Of a stretch of DNA of 64,000 nucleotides, positions 1 through 7,568 are shown in pieces. Source of the DNA: Stackebrandtia nassauensis DSM 44728 (GTDB taxonomy: Bacteria > Actinomycetota > Actinomycetes > Mycobacteriales > Micromonosporaceae); NCBI RefSeq assembly GCF_000024545.1, contig NC_013947.1, positions 6,696,001 through 6,760,000 on the forward strand, written 5' to 3'. Below the pieces are notes generated by a model. That model did no database searches and was not told the DNA's origin. It saw only the letters and a list, made by a program, of their open reading frames with translations. Position numbers and translations under genes: made by a program. Every line of letters begins with the position of its first letter. Within the stretch, counting starts at the first letter, position 1.

Positions 1-140
1 ACGTCGATCTGCGGACCGATGACCTGGAGACCGAGATCGCGCGGCTGACCGCGCTGGGCGCGTCGGTGTCGGAACGCTTCGGCGACAACGTCGTCCTGCT
101 CGACCCCGAGGGCAACGAGTTCTGTCTCGCCGTGAACTGA
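1..140 (+). CDS. VOC (glyoxalase-like) family protein, 3' end only
   Basis: Only the last 45 codons lie in the window, read in frame from base 3 to the TGA at 138-140. They end with a DPEGNEFCL stretch, the typical last beta strand of vicinal oxygen chelate proteins (glyoxalase, bleomycin-resistance and dioxygenase fold). The substrate cannot be told from this fragment. It runs in the same direction as the ornithine-cyclodeaminase-like gene that starts 48 bp later. Confidence 0.7.
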   Translation, partial: VDLRTDDLETEIARLTALGASVSERFGDNVVLLDPEGNEFCLAVN

Positions 141-188
141 CGCACCACGCGTCTGGTGCCCCGGCCCCGTCTCTGCCATTCTGGGGCC

Positions 189-1094
189 ATGTGGCTCAAA
201 CCGGTGGTGTTGCGGGACGCGGACCTCACGAAACGGTTGTCCGCCGAGACGACGGTGGCCTGGTGCCGGGAGGCGATCCTGGCCGCGCACCGGGGCGAGC
301 TGTTGGCGCCGCCGCGCGCCCACGCCGATCTGGGTGACGGCCGGTTCGCGTTCACGGCCGGACGCCTGGTCGGTCGCTGGTACGGATACCGCTCCTACGA
401 CACGCTTCCCACCGAGACCGGCGAGCAGACCGTGGTCGTCCACTCCGAACAGTCGGGGCGGGTGGAGGGCGTGGCGGTCGGCAAGGAGATCGGTCCGATG
501 CGCACCGGCGCGATCGGCGGGGTCGCGGCCGACGCGCTGGCCGCGCCGGAAGCGTCCACGATGGGCATCGTCGGTTGTGGTCCGCAGGCGTGGATGCAGC
601 TGTGGGCGATCAACGCGGTGCGGACGTTGAGCGGGGTCTCCGTGTTCTGCCGCGATCCCGAGACCCGGCGACGGTTCGCCGCCAACGCTTCCGAGCGTTA
701 CGGGCTGGAGGTCCGGGCGGCGGACTCGGCCGAGGCGGCGGTGTCGGGCGCGCAGATCGTCGTGCTGGCCACCAGCAGCGGCACCCCGGTGGTGGACACC
801 GGCGCCATCGACGGCTCCGCCTACGTGTCCACGTTGGGGCCCAAGCAGATCGGCCGCGCCGAGTTCGACGATTCGCTGGCCCGGCGGGCCGGGCTGATCG
901 TCACCGACTCGCTGCCGCAGCTGCGCGCATACGACCCGCCGTTCGTGCTGCGCGACACCGAGCACGAGAAGCGCATCGTGTCGCTGGGCTCGGTGCTGGC
1001 GGGCGACACGCAACCCCGGCCCGGGACGCTGTTCTGCTCGGTGGGCCTGGCCGGGACCGAGGCGTATCTCGTCGCGCGGCTGCTGGGGCTGTGA
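189..1094 (+). CDS. Ornithine cyclodeaminase / mu-crystallin family protein
   Basis: The 301-residue protein has the family layout: a split N- and C-terminal dimerisation part around an NAD(P)-binding Rossmann domain. Seen directly are the KEIGPMRTGA substrate-side segment, the dinucleotide loop GIVGCGPQA, and STLGPKQ, close to the family's conserved lid. Members deaminate ornithine to proline or act as ketimine or alanine/lysine dehydrogenases, so the substrate is open. I chose ATG 189 because it begins at the family's usual N-terminus; an upstream in-frame ATG at 156 adds only an arginine-rich tail. It converges on pxpC, whose reading frame runs antisense into the last 194 bases of this gene. 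Confidence 0.8.
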   Translation: MWLKPVVLRDADLTKRLSAETTVAWCREAILAAHRGELLAPPRAHADLGDGRFAFTAGRLVGRWYGYRSYDTLPTETGEQTVVVHSEQSGRVEGVAVGKEIGPMRTGAIGGVAADALAAPEASTMGIVGCGPQAWMQLWAINAVRTLSGVSVFCRDPETRRRFAANASERYGLEVRAADSAEAAVSGAQIVVLATSSGTPVVDTGAIDGSAYVSTLGPKQIGRAEFDDSLARRAGLIVTDSLPQLRAYDPPFVLRDTEHEKRIVSLGSVLAGDTQPRPGTLFCSVGLAGTEAYLVARLLGL

Positions 1095-1983
1095 ACCGCG
1101 AGGCCGTCCCGAACCGTTGCCGCGCCACTAAAACCGTGTTGCGACGGAACCGCAGCCGTTGGCCGGGACGGCACTGGGCCGCCAGCGGGATGTCCTCGTC
1201 GACGACGACCCCGATGACGGGGTAGCCCCCGGTCACCGGGTGGTCGGCGAGGAACAGTACCGGCTGACCGTCCGGCGGCACCTGGATCGCGCCGCACACC
1301 AACGGTTCCGAGGGCAGTTCCCGGTCGGTGGCGCGACGCAGCGGCGGGCCGGACAGCCGCAGCGCGACCCGGTTGCTGTCGATCGTCATCTCGTACTCGG
1401 ACCCGAACAGGTCGGCCAGCGCCTCGGCGGTGAACCAGTCGTCGCGGGGCCCCGGGGTCACCCGCAGCACCGGGTGCTCGTCGGGCAGCGGCTGTGGCGC
1501 GTGGTCGACGGCCGTCACCGCACCAGCGCCGCGACCGAGCGGCAGCCGGTCGCCGCTGCGCAGCGGTTCCGGCCCGAGGCCGGAGAGCAGGTCCGTGGAA
1601 CGGGATCCGGCGACCTCCGGCACCGCGACACCGCCCGACACGGCCACGTAGGTGCGCAGCCGCCGCACCGCGGGACCGATGTGGAGCGTCTGTCCCGCGA
1701 GGACGTGCAGCGGCGAGTTCATGTCCACGCCGCGATCGTCGAGCCGCAGCGGACAGCTGGCGCCGGTGACCGCGACGGTGCGGGCGCCGCTGAACCGCAC
1801 CACCAGGCCGCCGAGGGTGGCCTCCAGTCCGGCGGCGGACTCCGGGTTGCCGACCAGCCGGTTGGCCAGCCGCAGGCTGGGCCGGTCGGCGGCGCCGGAG
1901 TGCCCGATGCCCTGGGACTGGCGTCCGGGCCGTCCCAGGTCCTGAACCGTCGTGAGTGGACCGGCCGCCACGATCTCGATCAT
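901..1983 (-). CDS. pxpC: 5-oxoprolinase subunit PxpC (KipA-like, biotin-dependent carboxyltransferase domain)
   Basis: PxpC pairs with PxpB in the ATP-dependent opening of 5-oxoproline (pyroglutamate) to glutamate, together with PxpA. The N-terminus (MIEIVAAGPLTTVQDLGRPG) and the GHSGAADRPS and HPVTGGYPVIG segments are typical of the KipA / carboxyltransferase family. The ATG overlaps the pxpB stop by 4 bp (ATGA), implying translational coupling. Oddity: members normally end soon after the PGQRLRFR segment, near 1134, but this frame stays open for about 80 more codons to a stop at 901, antisense to the neighbouring gene. It passes a rare TTA codon at 1129-1131; deleting one T of that TTTT run would create an in-frame TAG at once. 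The true end is therefore uncertain. Confidence 0.85.
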   Translation of the reverse strand: MIEIVAAGPLTTVQDLGRPGRQSQGIGHSGAADRPSLRLANRLVGNPESAAGLEATLGGLVVRFSGARTVAVTGASCPLRLDDRGVDMNSPLHVLAGQTLHIGPAVRRLRTYVAVSGGVAVPEVAGSRSTDLLSGLGPEPLRSGDRLPLGRGAGAVTAVDHAPQPLPDEHPVLRVTPGPRDDWFTAEALADLFGSEYEMTIDSNRVALRLSGPPLRRATDRELPSEPLVCGAIQVPPDGQPVLFLADHPVTGGYPVIGVVVDEDIPLAAQCRPGQRLRFRRNTVLVARQRFGTASRFTAPAAARRDTPRSRPGPPSRTASRAGVACRPPAPSPATRCASRARCRAARTAGRMRAAAAASR

Positions 1984-2594
1984 TCGCCCACCTCGACGAA
2001 CCGCACCCGGTCGCCCGGGCTGAGCGCCGCCGGTGGCTCCCGATCGAGGTCCCACATGGACAGACAGGTGTGGCCGATGATGTGCCAGCCGCCGGGGGAA
2101 TCGCGCGGGTACACCGCCGTGTAGCCGCCCCCCAACGCCACCGCCCCCGACGGCACCCGGGTGCGGGGCGTGTCGCGGCGCGGCAGCCGCAGCGTCTCGG
2201 GCAGGCCGGTGATGTACAGGAAGCCGGGCGCGAAACCGCCGAAGGCGGCCAGGTACTCGCCGCCGGTGTGCGATTTGACCACTTCGGACGCGGACAGGCC
2301 GGTCAGTACCGACACCTCCTCCAGGTCCTCGCCGTCGTAGCGGACCGGGATCTCCACCAGCCGGTCGTCCGCCCGCGCGGGACTCTCCGGTGGCACGTCC
2401 TCGACGGCTCTGGCGACCTTCTCCCGATCGGTCAACAGCGGATCGAAGTGGACCAGCAGGGTCCGCGACGCCGGAACCAGCTCGCCGACGCCGACCGGCG
2501 GATGGCGCCGCAACGCGTGGTACCGGCCCAGGACCTCGTCGAGACCGTCCAGTTCGACCAGTAGCGCGTGTTCACCGCACCGCAGGAATCTCAT
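1980..2594 (-). CDS. pxpB: 5-oxoprolinase subunit PxpB (KipI-like)
   Basis: This 204-residue protein matches PxpB/KipI in length and motifs: an N-terminal MRFLRCGEHALLVE strand, then a cyclophilin-like C-terminal domain with AAFGGFAPGFLYITGLP, PRTRVPSGAVALGGG and SPGGWHIIGHT. It forms the heteromeric 5-oxoprolinase with PxpC. In Bacillus subtilis the homologue KipI also inhibits the sporulation kinase KinA; nothing here shows such a role. GAGGTGGGTC directly before the ATG supplies a ribosome site. It lies 135 bp downstream of pxpA, a gap mostly filled by a possible 39-codon ORF. Confidence 0.9.
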   Translation of the reverse strand: MRFLRCGEHALLVELDGLDEVLGRYHALRRHPPVGVGELVPASRTLLVHFDPLLTDREKVARAVEDVPPESPARADDRLVEIPVRYDGEDLEEVSVLTGLSASEVVKSHTGGEYLAAFGGFAPGFLYITGLPETLRLPRRDTPRTRVPSGAVALGGGYTAVYPRDSPGGWHIIGHTCLSMWDLDREPPAALSPGDRVRFVEVGE

Positions 2595-2602
2595 GACCCA
2601 CC

Positions 2603-2722
2603 TCAGAAATCAGCTGTTCCAGTAAACCCGCGAAAGCGCGGTGGGCGGTACCGGGCGCAAGCATCGTTTCGGCTGTCCGACCCGGCCAACACCGCGTATC
2701 CGCCCCACCGCGCGATCCTCAT
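2603..2722 (-). CDS. Possible 39-residue ORF between pxpA and pxpB
   Basis: An ATG at 2722-2720 follows a ribosome-site-like GAGGTGACC that overlaps the pxpA stop codon. The frame runs 39 codons to a TGA 8 bp before the pxpB start, so it fills the gap in the operon almost exactly. The product is basic and aromatic, rich in Arg and Tyr/Phe, with no membrane segment and two cysteines at most. Third-position GC is high in the first half and poor in the second (12 of 38 codons end in A or T), so it may be chance or a degraded spacer. No family recognised. Confidence 0.25.
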   Translation of the reverse strand: MRIARWGGYAVLAGSDSRNDACARYRPPRFRGFTGTADF

Positions 2723-2729
2723 GGTCACC

Positions 2730-3494
2730 TCAGGTGGCGAAGGCCGAGACGTGGATCCCGGCTTCGTCCAGAGCCGACCGGACCCGCCGGGCGATGTCCA
2801 CCGCGCCGGGGGTGTCGCCGTGGACGCACACCGACTGGGCCGTCATGTCGATGACGACGCCGTCGATGCTGACCACCCGGCCGTCCACGGCCATCCGGCG
2901 CACCCGGCCCGCGATCGTCTCGGCGTCGTGCAGCACCGCTCCCGGCCGCGACCGGGGCACCAGCCGTCCCTCGGTGGTGTAAGCCCGGTCGGCGAAGGCC
3001 TCGGTCACGGTGACCAGCCCCGCCTCGGCCGCCAGTTTCAGGAACCGGGAGCCCGGCAGGCCCAGCACCGCCAGCTTCGGGTCGTAGGCGGTGACCGCCG
3101 CGACCACCGCCGCCGCCTGCTCGGAGTCGGTGACGATCCGGTTGTACAGCGCGCCGTGGGGTTTGACGTACCGGACGTGGTCCCCGGCGCGCAGCGCGAA
3201 CGCGTCGAGGGCGCCCAGCTGGTACAGCACCTCGTCGGTCAGCACCCGCGGTTCGACGTCGATGTTCCGGCGTCCGAAACCGGCCAGATCGCGATAGCCG
3301 ACCTGCGCGCCGATCGCCACGCCCCGCGCGGCGGCGCGTTCGCAAACCGCCCGCATGATCGACGGGTCGCCCGCGTGGAAGCCGCAGGCGACGTTCGCGC
3401 TGGTCACGATGTCCAGCAGCGCCTCGTCGTCGCCGAGCGTCCACACGCCGAAACCCTCGCCGAGATCGCAGTTGAGGTCGATGGTCCGTCGCAT
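2730..3494 (-). CDS. pxpA: 5-oxoprolinase subunit PxpA (LamB/YcsF family)
   Basis: The protein (254 aa from the ATG at 3494) carries the LamB/YcsF signature: IDLNCDLGEGFG at the N-terminus, ANVACGFHAGDP, and VKPHGALYN, in the NodB-like TIM-barrel fold. It supplies the third subunit needed for ATP-dependent 5-oxoproline cleavage. An AAGGAGG lies 6 bases before ATG 3494; a GTG one codon upstream is the alternative. It begins 15 bp after the NRAMP-like transporter gene, so both are surely cotranscribed. This order recalls the B. subtilis ycsF-ycsG-kipI-kipA cluster, where ycsG also encodes an NRAMP-like transporter. Confidence 0.92.
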   Translation of the reverse strand: MRRTIDLNCDLGEGFGVWTLGDDEALLDIVTSANVACGFHAGDPSIMRAVCERAAARGVAIGAQVGYRDLAGFGRRNIDVEPRVLTDEVLYQLGALDAFALRAGDHVRYVKPHGALYNRIVTDSEQAAAVVAAVTAYDPKLAVLGLPGSRFLKLAAEAGLVTVTEAFADRAYTTEGRLVPRSRPGAVLHDAETIAGRVRRMAVDGRVVSIDGVVIDMTAQSVCVHGDTPGAVDIARRVRSALDEAGIHVSAFAT

Positions 3495-3509
3495 CACGGT
3501 CCTCCTTTC

Positions 3510-4769
3510 TCAGGCCAGGACGCCCAGTCCCTTGAGGATGTTGAAGACACCGAGCCCGGTCGCCACCAGGACGACCGTACCGCCGGCCAGGTTGCGGGCC
3601 AGGCTGTTTCGGTGTTCACCCATGACCTGCTTCCGGTTGACGACCACCAGCAGGAACACCGCGATGATCGGCAGCAGCAGGCCGTTGGTCGTCTGCGCGA
3701 AGATGATCGCCGGAACCGGGCTCTCGCCGACCGCCACCGCCAGCACGGCGCCGATCACCAGGACAGCCACCCACACGCCCCGGAACCTCCAGGACTTGAG
3801 ATCCATTCTCCACCCGAGCATGCCGCTGACAGCGAAAGCCGCCGCGAGTGGCGCGGTTATGGCACTGGTGAGTCCGGCGGCGAACAGTCCGACGGCGAAG
3901 AACCACTTGGCGGCCGGGCCCAGCAGCGGCTCCAGCTGCTGGGCCATGTCGGCGCCGTTGGAGACGCTCAGCCCGTGGGCGAACAGCGAGGCGGCGGCCG
4001 TGGTGACGACGGCCAGCGTGATGACGCCGCCGACGCCGACCGACACGTAGGTGTCGGTGCGGGCCTGCGGCAGCGACTTCTCCAGTGGAATGTCGGCGGT
4101 CCACTTCTGCCGCACCGAACTGGCGTGCAGGAACAGGTTGTAGGGAACCACGGTGGTTCCGATGAGGGCGATGACGGTGATCGTCGAACCGTCCGGAATG
4201 GTCGGTACGAGTCCGGCGGCCAGCGCACCAAGGTCGGGGCGCACGACGACGGCGGTCACGATGAACACAATGGTCATCACCCCGACCAGCGCGATCATCA
4301 CGGCTTCGATGAACCGGTAGATGCCGGTGTACAGCAACCCGAAGGCCAGCACGCCCACGGCGACGGCCCACACCTGGGTGGGCACGCCGCTGATCGTGGT
4401 CAGGGCGACGGCGGCCCCGGCGATGTTGCCGGTCTGGAAGGCGGCGTTGCCGACCGCGATGGCGGCCACGACCAGCACCGCGACAATGACCCCGGTGACC
4501 GGGTTGGTGAAGGTGGCGCGCAGCGCCTCACCGAGTCCGGCGCGGCTGACGATGCCGAGCCGGGCCGCCATCTCCTGCATGACCATCGTGGCAAGGATCG
4601 CGAAGACGGCGGCCCACACGAGGGCGAAGCCGAATTCGGCACCGGCCACGCTGGCCGTTGTCACCGTCCCGGGCCCGATGAAGGCGGCGGTGACCAGCAG
4701 CCCGGGGCCGAAGCGTTGTCTTTTGGTGGGGGTTGCGGGCGAGGCGTCCGCGATTTTCCTGTCGCTCAT
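3510..4769 (-). CDS. NRAMP-family transporter, divergent metal-site residues
   Basis: A 419-residue membrane protein with about 11 hydrophobic helices and the NRAMP fold. The hallmark metal-binding pieces are altered: the helix-1 DPGN motif reads GPGT (FIGPGTVTTASVAGAEFG) and the helix-6 MPHN motif reads VPYN (TVVPYNLFLHAS). NRAMP relatives lacking these residues include Mg2+ carriers and YcsG-type proteins encoded beside 5-oxoprolinase genes. Heading the pxp operon, it could import 5-oxoproline or another substrate of the pathway, but that is inference. ATG 4769 follows GAGGAG; an upstream in-frame start would add 25 atypical residues running into the operator region. Confidence 0.85.
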   Translation of the reverse strand: MSDRKIADASPATPTKRQRFGPGLLVTAAFIGPGTVTTASVAGAEFGFALVWAAVFAILATMVMQEMAARLGIVSRAGLGEALRATFTNPVTGVIVAVLVVAAIAVGNAAFQTGNIAGAAVALTTISGVPTQVWAVAVGVLAFGLLYTGIYRFIEAVMIALVGVMTIVFIVTAVVVRPDLGALAAGLVPTIPDGSTITVIALIGTTVVPYNLFLHASSVRQKWTADIPLEKSLPQARTDTYVSVGVGGVITLAVVTTAAASLFAHGLSVSNGADMAQQLEPLLGPAAKWFFAVGLFAAGLTSAITAPLAAAFAVSGMLGWRMDLKSWRFRGVWVAVLVIGAVLAVAVGESPVPAIIFAQTTNGLLLPIIAVFLLVVVNRKQVMGEHRNSLARNLAGGTVVLVATGLGVFNILKGLGVLA

Positions 4770-4832
4770 GACAGAGCTCCTCTTACTGAGGGCCCGTGGG
4801 GTAATCCGGGCCACTGGGACCCAGGCTATCCA

Positions 4833-4845
4833 ATTGTTCAACAAT
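4833..4845. promoter_or_regulatory. FadR-type palindrome between the pxp operon and its GntR gene
   Basis: ATTGTT-C-AACAAT is a perfect 13-bp inverted repeat in the 162-bp divergent spacer. It fits the TnGTnnnACnA pattern bound by FadR-subfamily GntR regulators and is the most AT-rich spot of the region. It lies 64 bp before the transporter ATG and 87 bp before the regulator ATG. Binding by the adjacent GntR/FCD protein is inferred from pattern and position. Confidence 0.6.
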
Positions 4846-4931
4846 CAGTCAATCCTTCAATTCAATGATTCCTGAAGTAGCCTTGACCCTGGAGTCCGCG
4901 TCGCGCCGACCCCGACCCGAAGGAGGACCCC

Positions 4932-5630
4932 ATGACCACCCCTCCCCCCGAGTCCTTTGTCTACGAATCGCGCACGGTCGATCCCCCGACCCGCAACAGC
5001 ACCGCCGAATTCGTGGCCGGTCTCCTGCGCACCGAGATCGCCGACGGCAAACGCCAGCCCGGCGACAAACTCCCCGAAGCCGAACTGTGCGAACTGCACC
5101 AGGTCTCCCGCAACACCCTCCGCGAGGCCTTCCAGCTCCTCACCCACGAACGCCTGGTGATCCACAACCTCAACCGGGGCTTCAAGGTCCGCCGCCCCTC
5201 CGCGGAGGACCTCTCCGACATCTACCGGGTCCGCCGCGTCATCGAATGCGGCGCCATCCGCTCGGCCGTCATCGTCCCCGAACGCCTGGCGGGCCTCCAA
5301 CGAGCAGTCGCCGACGGCGAACGCGCGGCCAAACAACACGACGGCCGCGCCGTGGGCTCGGCCAACATCCAGTTCCACCGCTCCATCGGCTCCCTGGCCG
5401 AGAGCGCCCGCATCGACGAGGTGATGAACCAGGTCCTGGCCGAACTGCGCCTGGTCTTCCACGTCATGGGCAACCACGGCGACTTCCATCTGCCGTATCT
5501 CCCCAGAAACCGCGAGATCCTCGACTGCCTGGCCGAACACGACATCATGCGAGCCAGCCAGCTGCTGTCGAACTACCTCGACGACGCCGAGGAGCAACTA
5601 CAGGCGGCCTACGAAGAGGCCGACTCGTGA
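4932..5630 (+). CDS. GntR-family regulator, FadR/FCD subfamily
   Basis: A 232-residue repressor-type protein. Residues about 22-90 form the GntR winged helix (GDKLPEAELCELHQVSRNTL, then LREAFQLL), and residues about 92-225 form the all-helical FCD ligand domain. FCD domains usually bind small organic acids through a metal held by His and Asp; His149 and His186 are candidates here. AAGGAGG before ATG 4932 fixes the start. It is divergent from the 5-oxoprolinase operon and probably senses 5-oxoproline or a related acid. It is not an IclR protein like B. subtilis KipR, so the regulator has been swapped relative to that cluster. Confidence 0.88.
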   Translation: MTTPPPESFVYESRTVDPPTRNSTAEFVAGLLRTEIADGKRQPGDKLPEAELCELHQVSRNTLREAFQLLTHERLVIHNLNRGFKVRRPSAEDLSDIYRVRRVIECGAIRSAVIVPERLAGLQRAVADGERAAKQHDGRAVGSANIQFHRSIGSLAESARIDEVMNQVLAELRLVFHVMGNHGDFHLPYLPRNREILDCLAEHDIMRASQLLSNYLDDAEEQLQAAYEEADS

Positions 5631-5643
5631 CGGGAAACGAAAA

Positions 5644-5681
5644 GACGGTGTCATCGCGGTCCCTACCGCGATGACACCGTC
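5644..5681. terminator. Bidirectional hairpin terminator
   Basis: A perfect 17-bp stem, with arms beginning GACGGTGTCATC at 5644 and ending GATGACACCGTC at 5681, encloses a CCCT loop. It sits between two converging genes (GntR regulator, + strand; four-helix membrane protein, - strand). There is no long T tract, as is usual in actinomycetes. Confidence 0.85.
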
Positions 5682-5693
5682 ACCTATGGAGTG

Positions 5694-6254
5694 TTAGGCC
5701 TTGGGCGCCTTGCAGTAGGCGGCGGAGTTGGAGTTGAAGAGCTTCACGATGGCCAGGATGCTGAACACGACCTGGAGCAGGCCGATCAGGACGCCTCCGG
5801 CCCAGTACCAGTTGGGGACGATCATGCCCAGGCCGGCGTTCTTGGCGGCCAGGTCGGCGGTACCCGAGATCAGCACGGTCATGGCCATGCTGCCCAGACC
5901 CATGAGGGTGAAGATGATGGCGAAGATGGCGCCGGTGATGCGGGCTCCGTTGGAGCCCTTGCGGACCGGGAGGCCCAGGATGCCGATGATGAGGCCGAAC
6001 ACGAGGGTGACGTACATGGTGCCCGGGTTGAACCAGCTCGAGGTGACGGGTTTGCCGTCGAGGCCGGTGACCTTGCCCGCGAGGGTGTCGGCGACCGTGC
6101 CCGCCACGACGAAGTCGATGACCATGGATACGAGGCCGATGAGCAGGAGCACGAACATGAAGGTCGAGGCCGTGCGGAGTTGTTTCGGAGCCTCAGTCGG
6201 GGCCGGTGGGGTGGGTGGGGCCTGGAACTGAGGGGCTTGCGTTGGGTTGGACAT
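5694..6254 (-). CDS. Four-helix membrane protein, function unknown
   Basis: The 186-residue product has a proline-rich cytosolic N-terminus (about residues 1-28, MSNPTQAPQFQAPP...) followed by four hydrophobic segments and a short tail with one cysteine. The layout resembles small actinobacterial DUF4190/DUF4870-like envelope proteins with Pro-rich heads, but I cannot assign a family. ATG 6254 is preceded by GGAGAG at about 10 bases; an in-frame ATG six codons upstream lacks a ribosome site. The 245-bp gap upstream holds no gene I can support. Confidence 0.7.
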   Translation of the reverse strand: MSNPTQAPQFQAPPTPPAPTEAPKQLRTASTFMFVLLLIGLVSMVIDFVVAGTVADTLAGKVTGLDGKPVTSSWFNPGTMYVTLVFGLIIGILGLPVRKGSNGARITGAIFAIIFTLMGLGSMAMTVLISGTADLAAKNAGLGMIVPNWYWAGGVLIGLLQVVFSILAIVKLFNSNSAAYCKAPKA

Positions 6255-6499
6255 GTGCTGATTTCTCTCCAATGGACTCTTGAGGGAGTGGCGCCGCGCG
6301 GATTGAGGGTTGGCGCGACGACCCGGGAGACGATACGGCGCTAAAGTGCCACGTTTGGGCAGGGGATAACGTTTGCACGGTTACTGAGCGGTATGTGTGC
6401 AGGTCATGGATTCGGAGCCCGAATACTGTCCTAAAGGGTAGTTTGGGCGATTGATCCATTCTGGCACGAATTGGGGAGTATCGGATACCGAGAATGGGC

Positions 6500-7513
6500 C
6501 TAAGAGGACAGATTGGCGAGGAACTTCTCCAGCTGGGACGAGTAGGCTCCCGGGTCCTCGTTCCAGGACGAGGTGTGGCCCGAGGAGGTCTTGACCAGCG
6601 TCAGCAGGTCCTCGGGGGCCGCGGCGGCGAAGTCGAGCGTCGCGGACACCTCGACGGTCTCGTCGGCGGTGTCGGCGAACAGCAGCGTCGGGGTCTCCAG
6701 GTCGGGGGCGAAGGCGCGCTGGTCGAGGTCGGCGAGGTCGAAGCCCGCGCGCCACTCGGCGAAGCTCTTGGCCAGGCCGGTGATGGGGGCGGGCAGGAAC
6801 CGTTGGCCGCCCTGCTTGTCGAGCGTGGAGTTCCAGTCGAGCACGGGTGAGTCGAGGATGATCCCGGCGACCCGGTCGGGGGCTTCCATGCGGCGCAGCG
6901 TCGTCATGGTGACCGCTCCGCCCATCGACCAGCCGTGCAGGACGACGTTCTTGGCGCCCTTGTCGAGCGCGTAGTCGATCGCGGCTTCGACGTCGCGCCA
7001 CTCCGAGTCGCCCAGGTGGTGGTAGCCGTCGGGTGAGGCGGGGGCGTCACCGAGTTCGGTGGGAACGTCGACCTCGTCGAAGTCGATGCCGTGGGCCTGC
7101 TTCGGGTCCTCGCCGTAGGTCCAGCCGTCGATGCGGGTGGCGGTGCCCTCGCGCAGTTCGCCGTAGACGATGTCGTCGATCTCGCGGGTGACGGTCTCGG
7201 CGTTCGAGCGCACCACCTCGCCCAGCACCGCGCGGCCGTCGGCCCATTGCAGTCCCCAGGTGCCCGGCCGGACGGTCTCCTCCTCGGTGGGGAGGGTGAC
7301 CTCGGTGTCGGTGACGTCGGTGACCGGCAGCGAGAACTCGGGCGGGTTGTGCTGGACGTTGATGACCTCACCGGCGAAGTACCAGCTGACGCCGGGGGTG
7401 GCCAGCAGGATCACCGCCAGCGTCGCGGCGGCGTATCGGAGCCAGCGGCGGCGTTTGGGCGCGGCGGCGGCCGGTGCGACGTCGGGGACGACGTCTTCGA
7501 CGGGTTTCACCAT
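6500..7513 (-). CDS. Membrane-anchored alpha/beta hydrolase
   Basis: The 337-residue protein has one N-terminal membrane segment (about residues 24-46) after an RRR anchor, then an extracytoplasmic alpha/beta-hydrolase domain. The nucleophile elbow HGWSMGG places the serine at 196. LLFADTADETV and SSGHTSSW supply the likely acid and histidine. A cap-like insertion precedes the elbow. Substrate unknown: esterase, lipase or peptidase activity are all possible. AGGAG lies 6 bases before ATG 7513. It is divergent from the exporter gene with only 55 bp between the starts, so they may share a control region. Confidence 0.8.
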   Translation of the reverse strand: MVKPVEDVVPDVAPAAAAPKRRRWLRYAAATLAVILLATPGVSWYFAGEVINVQHNPPEFSLPVTDVTDTEVTLPTEEETVRPGTWGLQWADGRAVLGEVVRSNAETVTREIDDIVYGELREGTATRIDGWTYGEDPKQAHGIDFDEVDVPTELGDAPASPDGYHHLGDSEWRDVEAAIDYALDKGAKNVVLHGWSMGGAVTMTTLRRMEAPDRVAGIILDSPVLDWNSTLDKQGGQRFLPAPITGLAKSFAEWRAGFDLADLDQRAFAPDLETPTLLFADTADETVEVSATLDFAAAAPEDLLTLVKTSSGHTSSWNEDPGAYSSQLEKFLANLSS

Positions 7514-7568
7514 CTGTTTCTCCTGGCAGGCGGATGAACAATAGCCCGTAACCGGCTAGGGTGCCCAC

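Noticed and set aside
2568-4868. A 766-codon open frame on the + strand over the pxp operon
   Set aside because: It is a shadow of the minus-strand genes: composition is Arg/Gly/His-rich without domains, and the minus-strand frames give clear families.
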